Below, in pieces: positions 1 to 8,664 of a stretch of DNA of 64,000 nt; positions within the stretch are counted from its first letter, which is position 1; each line of letters begins with the position of its first letter. A program made the position numbers and the translations under genes. The notes beneath the pieces are model-generated. The model did no database searches. It was not told where the DNA came from and saw nothing but the letters and a program-made list of their open reading frames with translations. Origin of the DNA: Chryseobacterium kimseyorum (GTDB lineage: Bacteria > Bacteroidota > Bacteroidia > Flavobacteriales > Weeksellaceae); contig NZ_JAPDHW010000002.1 of NCBI RefSeq assembly GCF_025971945.1, positions 248,001 through 312,000 of the forward strand. The letters run 5' to 3'.

Positions 1-1239
1 ACCAGCGAGAATTCCCGCTTTCCCCATGATAGAAACAGATTTTACTTTCATCATATATACTTCTCCTTTCTGTTCGAAAGGTCTCAGCAATTCATCCATT
101 ACCTCAAAGGCCTGTTCGCCAAAAGCATAATCGAAAACCATGATCACATCGTCACCATAGTATTTCAAGTGACCGAATGGCGTATTTTTAAGATTGGTTT
201 TGCTTAAATCAATGATCTGAACGTCGATGTTACTTCCGCTTTTGTCGTTGATATAAATTAAACCTTCTTCCAAAGCGTATTTTGAAACTTTGTCGCGAAG
301 ATCTTTTTTATCTGAAATTTCTCCGTAAAGTTTGTAATCAACGTCTTTCGGATCTTTTTTCTTTAAAGCATCATTGCTGTACAGCATATTTTTCACCGAA
401 TGCATATTCGCAGAAATAATGTGTAACGGACGCATGTGAAGGTCGTTTTCGAATAAAACTTCTTTTACTTTGTGAGCCCATTTTTCACCGAAATAATGAT
501 GCCCAACTCTTTCCTTTAAAATAGCACTGAAATAAATCTCGCGCTCACGGCTTTGTTTGGCATCTTCCAGACTCACTTTTCCTAAATGGTAGATGATTTT
601 GAATAATCTGTCCGGATTTTCATCGTCACCAAAAGTGTTGTAGGCATTTAAGGTCTCATCAAAAGTTCTTCCTATTAAAGAAGACAGATGAATCAGTGCG
701 ACTTCTTTTTCTCTTCTGCTGAATTTTTTCTCGCCTTTTACCACTTCTTCGATGATTTTGAAAGCACGTGTCGGCTTCCAGTTTTCATCCTGAATAAATG
801 CGAGATTACGGATTTTATCGGCTTCTATAAATAAGAACGTTAAGTGGGTAAGGATATCGTAGATTTCTGAACGCCCCAAAAGAACTTCAATGTTCATCTG
901 ATGTTCGTCGATACGGTAACAGTTTCTTCTTCTCTTTTTGGGAACAATCGGCTCGAAACTCCCTTTATCAAAACCTTCGTCTGATGTAAGATGAATGAAA
1001 GCACATTCTTCTATACCTTCCGGAAGTCTGTCTAAAACATACATCAAACCATCAAGCTCCAATTTGCTTGGAACGCTCATGGTACCGTAAATTTCGGGAT
1101 TGATCGTTTTCAACAAACTTCTAATGCTTTCTCCGGAAACTCCGCTTGGCTTGAAAAAACCTCTATAAAACAGGTGTCTCATAGAAATGTATAGTCTTTC
1201 AATTGCCTCGGTGGTTTCTCTTGCTCTAGAATTTGTCAT
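1..1239 (-). CDS. Conserved Flavobacteriia protein of unknown function, 3' part cut off by the window
   Basis: An open frame runs from an ATG at 1239 (MTNSRARETTEAIERLY) to the window edge without a stop, giving 413 residues of a longer protein. There is no signal peptide or membrane segment, so it is probably cytosolic. The composition is typical of a folded soluble protein, with many charged residues and a basic KKRRR stretch near residue 95. The last visible residues (VKSVSIMGKAGILAG) resemble the start of a nucleoside-phosphorylase-like fold, but this rests on very little sequence. From memory it matches a family annotated only as a domain of unknown function (possibly DUF6909) in Bacteroidetes; I cannot confirm the name. 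The coding region is certain; the function is unknown. Confidence 0.8.
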   Translation of the reverse strand, partial: MTNSRARETTEAIERLYISMRHLFYRGFFKPSGVSGESIRSLLKTINPEIYGTMSVPSKLELDGLMYVLDRLPEGIEECAFIHLTSDEGFDKGSFEPIVPKKRRRNCYRIDEHQMNIEVLLGRSEIYDILTHLTFLFIEADKIRNLAFIQDENWKPTRAFKIIEEVVKGEKKFSRREKEVALIHLSSLIGRTFDETLNAYNTFGDDENPDRLFKIIYHLGKVSLEDAKQSREREIYFSAILKERVGHHYFGEKWAHKVKEVLFENDLHMRPLHIISANMHSVKNMLYSNDALKKKDPKDVDYKLYGEISDKKDLRDKVSKYALEEGLIYINDKSGSNIDVQIIDLSKTNLKNTPFGHLKYYGDDVIMVFDYAFGEQAFEVMDELLRPFEQKGEVYMMKVKSVSIMGKAGILAG

Positions 1240-1637
1240 ATATTAATTTTTTTATAAAAAGTCTGCTAAGTTACGGAAAATAATTTTAATGATTTAAAAA
1301 GCTTTAAAACAAACAATTACCTTTTAAACTAAATTTTTAAACGATTTAAAATTAATATTTACGTTTCTGTTGAGAAAGAATTTTGGAATAAGTTTTATTC
1401 ATATTGCTTCTACGCATTAATCGATCTTAAATATGCGTCAAATTTTAACCTCAAGATCTCCACCGCATTTAGTTGCTAACTTTATAATTTTGGAAATTGT
1501 AAAATTTATACTTGAAATGCTTTTGTTTTTAAAACGCAGGGATACACAAAGAATTCATGAGAATAAGCATTGAGACTAAGCTAAACAATGCCGTTTCACT
1601 TATTTCCGAAATACAAAGCTTCAAAATGCAGTTGCGA
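1240..1637. other. Intergenic region, 398 bases, no gene seen
   Basis: This AT-rich spacer lies between two minus-strand genes. An open frame on the plus strand at its right end overlaps the neighbouring gene antisense and has no family features. One TAnnTTTG match on the plus strand (1485-1492) has no gene behind it and is probably chance. I see no terminator-like hairpin for the upstream MORN-type gene and no RNA gene. Confidence 0.5.
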
Positions 1638-4127
1638 TTAATTATCTATATTCTTAATGATAGTCTCCATTTTTTCTACGGTGACTTTCTCTACGGTTTT
1701 CATCAGTTTTCTATTCATATAGAATTGTACAGTATACGTATTATTTTGTGTGGGAGTAATCAGAATTCCGTCTTTGGGTTTTCCTTCAGCATCCATCTGA
1801 ATTCCCGTGATGATACGGTTTTCGTCGGTGTCTTCAATAAATTTGTTGCCTGAAATTTTCTCTGCCAACCTATTGAAGTTCTCCTGAAGACCTGAAGTTT
1901 CATTCACCATCGTATAAACTTTGTAGAACAACTCAGTTCCTTCCATCGGCTCCATCGATTCATCAACCGGATTTACAGTACTTGAGACAATTTTTCCGTC
2001 TTTCTCGTGATAAACAATAATGCTTTCTTTATACTTTGAATCTAAATAATCTTTTCTGGTACCGTCAACTACTCTTCCATCGATAGAAAGCTGTTTGTTA
2101 AACGTGTTTTTGGATGGGTCAATTTTAATTTCAGCCTTTCTGTTTGCCTGCATATCGCTAATTTCAATCGTATTATTTTTCATTTCAAAATGAAGCCTGT
2201 TAAAATAATGCATTGCAAACAAATCCCAGTCGAACGCCTGCAACACTCCGCTTTTCCAGTATTTTGTGGTAAACTGCTTTTCATTTAGTTTGTATTCTAC
2301 ACCATCAGTTATTTTTCCTTCTTTGTAGGTTGATTTAATGTTGTAATTCTGATGTCTGTAATTATCCATGTTTTTCAGATAATCGTTTGAATACTGAAAT
2401 TTCAGAATCCCATTTTCGTAATAATTGACCTGCTTAAATTCACGGTTATCATCTGTTTCAAAATATCCTGAGAACGGTTTGCCATTTTTAAAAACACCTT
2501 CATAAGAACTTTGTGGCCTTTCTGAAATATCAAAAGAAAAATCTTTAACCTTTACGAGGATTCCATTTTCATACAGTTTTTGCTTCCGAATGTTATCCTT
2601 ATTATATGTATCTTTAAAATACGTCTCTTCTGTAATTTTTCCGTTTTTGAAAACCGAAGTTTTCTCACTTTCAATCAAGGTTCCGCTGTATGGCTCATCA
2701 TTTTTATACTCTAAAGCTCCCACAACTTTTCCGTCATCATAGAAAGTAGTGATTCCGTTGAGTTTTTCATTTTGGATGGTGTAGGTTTTTTCTAAATTCT
2801 CCAGTCTGTAACCAAACACTTTCTGCAGACCGGTTTTTTTAAAATTTTCAACATTGATTAATTCATAGGTGTCAGAACGGTTTTCATTATCTTCAATAAA
2901 AGTTCCGTTAAAAGGTTTTCCGTTTTTGTAAATTCCTTTTGCAACAACTTCCCCGTTTTCATTTTTCACGACCGCTTCTCCTTCTCTTATACCGTTTGTG
3001 TAATTTTGATTGACAAGCATTCCGCCTACTCTCACGTCGAAATTTCCGTTAAATGGTTCGTTTTTTTTATACACTCTTTTGCTTTTCACAGATCCATTTT
3101 CGTTAAAGACGGTTTCTACACCTTCTTTATATCCGGTTTTATAATTGGTTTCGAAAGAAACATTTCCATTTGGAAAATAAACGATCTCTTTCCCTGACTT
3201 TTCACCTTTACTAAAATCTGAAACAGACTTAATACCGGTCGCAAAGTTATTTTGAAGATAATATCGATATTCAGCGCCGTTTTCAATGTCATTTCCATAT
3301 TGTTTGAACTGAGTTTCATTTAAAGACTGAATCAATTTCCCGGTTTTATCGTAATTTTTTCTAGCAGTAGGTTTAAAATCATACGCGCCGATTTCATAAA
3401 CCGTTTCCTGAGCCAATTGCTTTGAGTTGACCCAAAATATTTTTTCTGAAACGGTTTTTCTGTTTTTCGTGCTTTTCGAAAGATTTTCACCTTGATAGAC
3501 TGCCATTTCTACCTTTTGAGGTTCAACAGTTGTTGTCTGAACAACTACCGGAGGCGGAGACGAAACCATTACCCCTTCGGTCGTCTCCAGAATTTTAACG
3601 TCTGTAACTTCTTCACTAGTTGAATTATAATCGTAGTCATCACTTTGTCTTACTCTTTCAAAACTTCCGCTTTCGGGTTTACCTTTTGCATAAATCCCTT
3701 TCATTAAAACCGTTCCATCGTTTGCGTAGATTATGGCTTCACCATCCTTCACACCATTTTTGTACTGAACTTTTTTGCGGATTTTACCATTAGTGTGGTA
3801 ATATAATAAGGTAGCGCTGTTGGTGTCGTTACGGTACTGTCTGAAATTCTCGTCATTCCCGTTTGCGTCATACCAGATCACATCTCCAACGTAGGAATGC
3901 TCATTTTCTTTCAAGGTATAGCCTTCAAACTGTGGTGTTCCGTTCATATAAAAATCTTGAAGCAAAACGAGATCGCCACTTCCCTTCAGCGGCATAGGAC
4001 GGTAGAATGAAGCACTTGCCTTCGTTGTCACTTCCCAATCTTTGTCATAATAGATAGGATCTGCTTTTTGAGAAAACAGCATCTGCACGCAAAGGCAGGA
4101 AACAGTTAGAATCAATTTTTTTATCAT
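1638..4127 (-). CDS. Large secreted MORN/YwqK-type repeat protein (829 aa)
   Basis: The N-terminus is a signal peptide (MIKKLILTVSCLCVQMLFSQ), so the protein is exported. The rest is built from about 20-25-residue repeats of the MORN-variant (YwqK) kind, with patterns such as YxNGxxxGExxxYxxNG and a second recurring element, GKPFxGxF (GKPESGSF, NEPFNGNF, GKPFNGTF, DEPYSGTL, GKPFSGYF). Such repeats form extended beta-hairpin solenoids; in Bacteroidetes these proteins are common and mostly uncharacterised. Some relatives are called antitoxins by automatic annotation, but no toxin gene is next to this one. A proline/valine-rich linker lies near residues 190-205. The gene stands alone with its own -7 box 16 bases upstream of the start. 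Family call firm, function unknown. Confidence 0.85.
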   Translation of the reverse strand: MIKKLILTVSCLCVQMLFSQKADPIYYDKDWEVTTKASASFYRPMPLKGSGDLVLLQDFYMNGTPQFEGYTLKENEHSYVGDVIWYDANGNDENFRQYRNDTNSATLLYYHTNGKIRKKVQYKNGVKDGEAIIYANDGTVLMKGIYAKGKPESGSFERVRQSDDYDYNSTSEEVTDVKILETTEGVMVSSPPPVVVQTTTVEPQKVEMAVYQGENLSKSTKNRKTVSEKIFWVNSKQLAQETVYEIGAYDFKPTARKNYDKTGKLIQSLNETQFKQYGNDIENGAEYRYYLQNNFATGIKSVSDFSKGEKSGKEIVYFPNGNVSFETNYKTGYKEGVETVFNENGSVKSKRVYKKNEPFNGNFDVRVGGMLVNQNYTNGIREGEAVVKNENGEVVAKGIYKNGKPFNGTFIEDNENRSDTYELINVENFKKTGLQKVFGYRLENLEKTYTIQNEKLNGITTFYDDGKVVGALEYKNDEPYSGTLIESEKTSVFKNGKITEETYFKDTYNKDNIRKQKLYENGILVKVKDFSFDISERPQSSYEGVFKNGKPFSGYFETDDNREFKQVNYYENGILKFQYSNDYLKNMDNYRHQNYNIKSTYKEGKITDGVEYKLNEKQFTTKYWKSGVLQAFDWDLFAMHYFNRLHFEMKNNTIEISDMQANRKAEIKIDPSKNTFNKQLSIDGRVVDGTRKDYLDSKYKESIIVYHEKDGKIVSSTVNPVDESMEPMEGTELFYKVYTMVNETSGLQENFNRLAEKISGNKFIEDTDENRIITGIQMDAEGKPKDGILITPTQNNTYTVQFYMNRKLMKTVEKVTVEKMETIIKNIDN

Positions 4128-4143
4128 TTGGTTTTGATTTATT

Positions 4144-4151
4144 CAAAAATA
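4144..4151 (-). promoter_or_regulatory. -7 promoter box for the MORN-type gene
   Basis: TATTTTTG on the minus strand fits the Bacteroidetes -7 consensus TAnnTTTG and lies 16 bases upstream of the ATG at 4127, giving a short leader. No clear -33 element. Confidence 0.5.
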
Positions 4152-4443
4152 AGGATTCTAAAGCATGATGTACTTATATATTCAGAAGATTTGTTGAACT
4201 TCCATCGCAGAAATTATTGAAGTGTGTTTTGAAAAGCATTTTAACAGACAAAACTATTCTTCAACGCAATGTTTTATATTTCTTTTAAATAAAAATTAAT
4301 TTAATCTCAACAACCCCCATATTGAAATAGGGGTATTTAATAGTTCACAATAAAACAATTTATCAAATAGTCTAAAAAAATTAGGGGTATTTTCTTTTCG
4401 ATTCATTTTTTTCGTAAATTTGCGCCATAAAATTCAACACTAT
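4152..4443. promoter_or_regulatory. glnA upstream region with repeated TAGGGGTATTT sites
   Basis: The spacer between the divergent MORN-type gene and glnA holds two identical copies of TAGGGGTATTT at 4328-4338 and 4382-4392, 54 bases apart (about five helical turns), in otherwise AT-rich DNA. An inverted-sense ACCCCC lies at 4313-4318, close to the first copy. With transcription expected near 4428, the second copy is centred near -41 and the first near -95, positions typical of activator sites. The sites are visible in the sequence; their role as a nitrogen-control operator is inference. Confidence 0.5.
4415..4422 (+). promoter_or_regulatory. -7 promoter box of glnA
   Basis: TAAATTTG matches TAnnTTTG. 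Transcription should begin a few bases downstream, which places the in-frame TTG at 4420 inside the promoter and supports the ATG at 4444 as the start. Confidence 0.7.
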
Positions 4444-6639
4444 ATGTCAACTTTAAGATTTAAAGCTTTAGAAACTTTACCATTCAAGGACTTTAGAAAA
4501 GATAATTCAGTAGAAATTCCTGCTAAGTTATCAGAATTATTTTGTGAAAATGTATTCTCTGAAAACACAATGAGAGAATATTTAACAAAAGAAGCATTCC
4601 AATCTATCATGGATGCTATTAAAAAAGGAAGTAAAATCCAGAGACTAATTGCAGATCAGGTAGCAGTAGCTATGAAAGACTGGGCAATGAGCAAAGGAGT
4701 TACTCACTACACGCACTGGTTTCAGCCATTAACTGGAAGCACTGCAGAAAAGCATGATTCATTCTTTACTCCTATCGAAGGTGGTAGAGCGATCGAAAGA
4801 TTCAGCGGAAACTTATTGATTCAGCAGGAGCCTGATGCATCTTCTTTCCCGAACGGTGGTATCAGAAACACGTTTGAAGCAAGAGGTTATACGGCTTGGG
4901 ATCCTACATCTCCTGCATTTATTATGGGAACAACTTTATGTATCCCTTCAATCTTTATCTCTTACACAGGAGAAACTTTAGATTACAAAGCACCTTTATT
5001 GAGAGCTTTGCACGCTGTAGACGAGGCTGCAACAAACGTAATGCAGTATTTCGACAAAAATGTAACGAAAGTAACTCCTACTTTAGGTTGGGAGCAAGAA
5101 TATTTCCTGGTTGATTCAGCATTGTATCAATCCCGTCCGGATCTGGTTTTAACTGGTAAAACTTTATTAGGACACTCTCCTGCTAAAGGACAGCAGTTGG
5201 ATGACCACTATTTCGGTTCGATTCCTACGAGAGTCATGAATTTCATGAAAGAACTGGAAGTTGAATGTATGAAACTGGGAATTCCGGTTACTACAAGACA
5301 CAACGAGGTGGCTCCAAACCAATTTGAGCTGGCTCCGATGTTTGAAGAAGTAAACGTTGCTGTTGATCACAATTCTTTATTGATGGACGTTATGGCAAGA
5401 ATTGCTCACAGACACCATTTCCACATTTTATTCCACGAAAAACCTTTCGCAGGTGTAAACGGAAGCGGAAAACACAACAACTGGTCTTTGGCAACTGATA
5501 CAGGTGAAAACCTTTTGAGCCCGGGAAAAAACCCAAAGAAAAACTTACAGTTTTTAACATTCTTCGTAAATACAATTAAAGCTGTTCATGAGTACGCAGA
5601 TCTTTTAAGAGCAAGTATTGCTTCTGCAAGCAACGATCACAGATTGGGTGCAAACGAAGCTCCACCGGCAATTATTTCTGTATTTATCGGAAGCCAACTG
5701 TTCAGAGTTTTGGAAGAGCTTGAAAAAGTAACAGAAGGGAAACTTTCACCGGACGAAAAAACAGATCTTAAATTAAATGTAGTTGGAAAAATCCCAGAAA
5801 TTCTGTTGGATAATACTGACAGAAACAGAACTTCTCCATTTGCATTTACAGGAAATAAATTCGAGATCAGAGCGGTAGGTTCTTCTGCAAACTGTGCAGA
5901 ATCTATGACCGTAATGAACACGATTGCCGCAAAACAGTTAAGCGATTTCAAAATAGAAGTAGATGCTTTAATTGAAACTGGTCTTAAAAAAGATGAAGCG
6001 ATTTTCAATGTATTGAGAGAATACATCAAGCAGTGTAAAAACATTATGTTTGAAGGAGACGGATATTCTGACGACTGGGCTTTAGAGGCTGAAAAAAGAG
6101 GCTTAAACAACTGGAAAACTACTCCTGAAGCTTTGAAGCAGGAAATGAACCAGAAATTCCTTGACCTTTATGAAGAAATCGGAATCTTCAATCACAGAGA
6201 AGTTGAAGCAAGAAACGAAATTAAATTAGAAAAATATTCAACAGTAATCGATATTGAGGCAAGAGTATTAAGTGATATTGCAAGAAACCACATCATACCT
6301 TCGGCTTTAAACTATCAGAACAGACTGATTGAAAACGTAAGAGGTCTTAAAGAAATTTTTGATGATAAAGAATTCAAAACTCTTGCTAAAGAGCAGATGA
6401 GCTTAATCACACAGATTTCCGGAAACATTTCTAAAATTAAATTAGGTGTTGAAGATCTTATGAAAGCGAGAGAAGCTGCAAAAGCAACGTCTGAAAGCCA
6501 AAAGCAGGCAGAACTATACTGCACAAGCGTTATTCCGTTATTTGATCCGATCAGAGAAGCATCTGACGATCTTGAAATGATGGTTGATGATGAGCTTTGG
6601 CCGATGACGAAATATAGAGAAATGTTATTTACAAGATAA
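4444..6639 (+). CDS. glnA: Type III glutamine synthetase (731 aa)
   Basis: This enzyme makes glutamine from glutamate, ammonium and ATP in the cytosol and is the main entry of ammonium at low supply. At 731 residues it is the large GSIII (GlnN-type) form usual in Bacteroidetes, against about 470 for type I. Visible signatures are GWEQEYFLVD near 214 (metal/glutamate site), HNEVAPNQFELAP near 280, NGSGKHNNWS near 340 (counterpart of the GSGxHxH loop), NDHRLGANEAPPA near 400 and RNRTSPFAFTG near 462. The longest frame begins at TTG 4420, but that codon lies in the -7 box, so ATG 4444 (MSTLRFKALE) is used. The gene is monocistronic: own promoter, possible operators upstream, and a strong hairpin after the stop. 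Confidence 0.97.
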   Translation: MSTLRFKALETLPFKDFRKDNSVEIPAKLSELFCENVFSENTMREYLTKEAFQSIMDAIKKGSKIQRLIADQVAVAMKDWAMSKGVTHYTHWFQPLTGSTAEKHDSFFTPIEGGRAIERFSGNLLIQQEPDASSFPNGGIRNTFEARGYTAWDPTSPAFIMGTTLCIPSIFISYTGETLDYKAPLLRALHAVDEAATNVMQYFDKNVTKVTPTLGWEQEYFLVDSALYQSRPDLVLTGKTLLGHSPAKGQQLDDHYFGSIPTRVMNFMKELEVECMKLGIPVTTRHNEVAPNQFELAPMFEEVNVAVDHNSLLMDVMARIAHRHHFHILFHEKPFAGVNGSGKHNNWSLATDTGENLLSPGKNPKKNLQFLTFFVNTIKAVHEYADLLRASIASASNDHRLGANEAPPAIISVFIGSQLFRVLEELEKVTEGKLSPDEKTDLKLNVVGKIPEILLDNTDRNRTSPFAFTGNKFEIRAVGSSANCAESMTVMNTIAAKQLSDFKIEVDALIETGLKKDEAIFNVLREYIKQCKNIMFEGDGYSDDWALEAEKRGLNNWKTTPEALKQEMNQKFLDLYEEIGIFNHREVEARNEIKLEKYSTVIDIEARVLSDIARNHIIPSALNYQNRLIENVRGLKEIFDDKEFKTLAKEQMSLITQISGNISKIKLGVEDLMKAREAAKATSESQKQAELYCTSVIPLFDPIREASDDLEMMVDDELWPMTKYREMLFTR

Positions 6640-6666
6640 CATCTGTAAAGTTCCATATTAGTGAAG

Positions 6667-6695
6667 GTTCCCCGTTTGCGCGGGGGACTTTTTTT
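6667..6695 (+). terminator. Terminator of glnA
   Basis: An 8-bp GC-rich stem, GTTCCCCG/CGGGGGAC with loop TTTGCG and one G-U pair, is followed by seven T. Confidence 0.9.
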
Positions 6696-6979
6696 ATGTC
6701 TTTTTAACAGAAAAAATCTAATTGGGTGATTTTAAGGAACTCCGATTAATAAAGGAAAGTAAATATATTATGTTAAAAAATCTTAATAAAAAAAACGCCA
6801 CATTCACCAAAACAGGCGCTTAGCAGCTACTTTTTCTTTAACATACATCTATTAGATGTTAAAATGTGTTAAAACACAAACATGACAATAATCATATCGA
6901 GGCTGTCTTATATGGAATATCTACTTTTGTAGGGCTTTAGAGAAATAAATATTTCTTTTTCAACCGGAAATTAAAAAAT
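6696..6979. other. Intergenic region before the NlpC/P60 gene
   Basis: No gene is seen here. Two small imperfect inverted repeats lie side by side at about 6843-6880 (CATCTATTAGATG and GTGTTAAAACAC) upstream of the promoter; they could be operators but are weak in AT-rich DNA. Confidence 0.35.
6922..6929 (+). promoter_or_regulatory. -7 promoter box of the NlpC/P60 gene
   Basis: TACTTTTG matches TAnnTTTG and lies 50 bases before the ATG at 6980. Confidence 0.5.
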
Positions 6980-7669
6980 ATGAAGAAAAGAGTTTTGTTT
7001 TATTTAGTTGCTTTTGTTTCTACAATATCACTACAATCATGCGTTACGAATTACGTAGTTTCAAAACCGGCAACTTACACTAAGGAATACAAAACAGATG
7101 CCAAACTAGCTGCAATAGACACTAAGATCGAGAGTGATAAAAAGTTGTTAATCAACTCTTTCATCTCTGAAAAAGCAGTGGCCATCGCAAACGCAAAAAC
7201 CTCTTTAAAAAATTCTGAAATCGCAAAAGCGATTAAACACAATAAGACGATTGATAACATCTTAACAGAAGCTTCAACGTACTTAGGAACTCCTTACAGA
7301 TACGGAGGAACCACAAGAAACGGAATCGACTGTTCAGCATTTGTATTATCAGTATTCGGAGCAGCAGCCGGTCTTACTTTACCAAGAGTTGCAGCATCTC
7401 AGTCTCAGGAAGGGGAAGCTATCGACAAAGAAAACCTTCAGAAAGGAGACTTAATTTTCTTCTCTCACGGCAAAAGAATTTCTCACGTAGGAATTGTGGA
7501 AGACGTAACTGAAGAAGGAGAGGTAAAATTCATCCACGCAGCCACTTCAAAAGGAGTAATGATCTCTTCACTGAATGATTCTTACTGGGGACCTAAATTC
7601 AGGTTTGCCAAAAGAGTGATCAATGAGAACGGAGAAAGCTACAACAACTTAGCCTCTACTAGATTTTAG
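6980..7669 (+). CDS. NlpC/P60 cysteine peptidase lipoprotein (peptidoglycan hydrolase)
   Basis: A lipoprotein signal ends in LQSC with the lipidated cysteine at residue 21. Residues 25-90 are a lysine/alanine-rich helical spacer. The C-terminal half is an NlpC/P60 domain, an endopeptidase that normally cuts gamma-D-Glu to diamino-acid bonds in peptidoglycan stem peptides. The catalytic set is complete: Cys118 in GIDCSAF, His169 in SHVGIV and His186 in IHAAT, with YLGTPYRYGG before the cysteine. It is expected on the periplasmic face of a membrane, acting in wall turnover. It stands alone between its own promoter and terminator. The family call is firm; the exact bond cut is inferred. Confidence 0.92.
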   Translation: MKKRVLFYLVAFVSTISLQSCVTNYVVSKPATYTKEYKTDAKLAAIDTKIESDKKLLINSFISEKAVAIANAKTSLKNSEIAKAIKHNKTIDNILTEASTYLGTPYRYGGTTRNGIDCSAFVLSVFGAAAGLTLPRVAASQSQEGEAIDKENLQKGDLIFFSHGKRISHVGIVEDVTEEGEVKFIHAATSKGVMISSLNDSYWGPKFRFAKRVINENGESYNNLASTRF

Positions 7670-7695
7670 TCTTAAATAATTGATTTATATAAACG

Positions 7696-7727
7696 AAGCC
7701 ATCAAAATTTGATGGCTTTAATTTTTG
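7696..7727 (+). terminator. Terminator of the NlpC/P60 gene
   Basis: Stem AAGCCATC/GATGGCTT with loop AAAATTT, then TTAATTTTT. Confidence 0.8.
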
Positions 7728-7950
7728 GTTACAAATGGAGCTTACCATTAAGCATTAAATACTCTTACACATAATCGCACATTAGCCTGATTGAGCATTT
7801 GCTTCAAAAATTAGCTTTAACCAAAACCTTGAATAAGATTATAAATTGGGGATTAAAGCTATTTTCCGAGCGGTATTTTTTTTAAAACGGACTCAGATAG
7901 CCGGCCAATGATTCGTATGGCAAATAAACTTTCGTTTTAAATAATTGTAA

Positions 7951-8532
7951 TCAGCTGTTTTTATCGATTTCTATATCAAAACGACGTAAGAGACCCTGAA
8001 CTTCAGAAAGTGAAAATTTCGTCTTCTTTAGCCTGTTTGAATCCGGATTAATTGTATAACTGAATGATGACCTAAGATCGGCCTTCTCCAGATTTGTTCT
8101 TTCGAAGGTCGCGCCGTTTAAATCACAGTTCGACAGCACAGAATTTGACAGGTTAGATTCAGCAAAATCTACTTCAATCAGTTTGCAATTTTTAAAAAGC
8201 GTTCTTTTGATGGACGTTTTATAAAAAACAGAATTATTTAAGGCACATCCTTCAAATCTGAACGACATTCCAAACTCGTTACAGTCATCGAAATGCATTC
8301 CGAACATTTTGCAGTCCCGGAAAATGACATCGCGGAAAGCGGTTCCTGTCAGTTTAGTCATGCTTAAATTGCAGTCGGTAAATTCGCAATCTGTAAACTT
8401 AAATTGAGATAGGTCAGCGTATTCAAAATTACAGTTCTGAAAACTGCAGTTTTCGTATTCACCTGTTTGTAGTGGTGTTTCAGCAAAAGTTATTTGGTTA
8501 TAATTCTGATCTACCGAGTAAGCTTCGTTCAT
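7951..8532 (-). CDS. Pentapeptide-repeat protein (193 aa)
   Basis: Nearly the whole protein fits the pentapeptide pattern A(D/N)LxX, for example CSFQNCNFEYADLSQFKFTDC and later SNLSNSVLSNCDLNGATFERT. This pattern forms a right-handed square beta-helix. Relatives include Qnr/MfpA DNA-mimic proteins that protect gyrase, and many proteins of unknown role; nothing here shows which. Many cysteines occupy the stacked positions. There is no signal peptide, so it is probably cytosolic. The longest frame begins at TTG 8535, but the ATG at 8532 directly follows and is chosen. The gene lies downstream of the mre operon but is the promoter-proximal gene of its own unit, since rodA ends to its left. Confidence 0.88.
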   Translation of the reverse strand: MNEAYSVDQNYNQITFAETPLQTGEYENCSFQNCNFEYADLSQFKFTDCEFTDCNLSMTKLTGTAFRDVIFRDCKMFGMHFDDCNEFGMSFRFEGCALNNSVFYKTSIKRTLFKNCKLIEVDFAESNLSNSVLSNCDLNGATFERTNLEKADLRSSFSYTINPDSNRLKKTKFSLSEVQGLLRRFDIEIDKNS

Positions 8533-8664
8533 CAACTATAAAGATTTTATATAATGAAATATTAATAGAAATCTGATTCCGCTGATTGTGCAGATTTTGT
8601 AGGTTCAAATTAAAAAATCCAGAAAGAAAGTCACTTTCAATCATCCTTCTTCCAACTCCCAGCT

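Noticed and set aside
1485..1492. TAnnTTTG match on the plus strand as a promoter
   Set aside because: No gene lies downstream in that direction; the eight-base motif occurs by chance in AT-rich DNA.
1557..1853. 98-codon plus-strand open frame ahead of and overlapping the MORN-type gene
   Set aside because: It lies antisense to the 3' end of a clear gene, has no recognisable domain and no useful start context.
1638..4127. MORN/YwqK protein as the antitoxin of a toxin-antitoxin pair
   Set aside because: The label comes from automatic annotation of the repeat family; the protein is secreted and no small toxin gene is adjacent.
5637..6110. 157-codon minus-strand frame inside glnA
   Set aside because: Shadow frame opposite a conserved enzyme; composition and lack of family features argue against a gene.
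7951..8532. Pentapeptide-repeat protein as a quinolone-resistance (Qnr) gene
   Set aside because: The repeat fold alone does not show gyrase protection; no Qnr-specific loops are recognisable.
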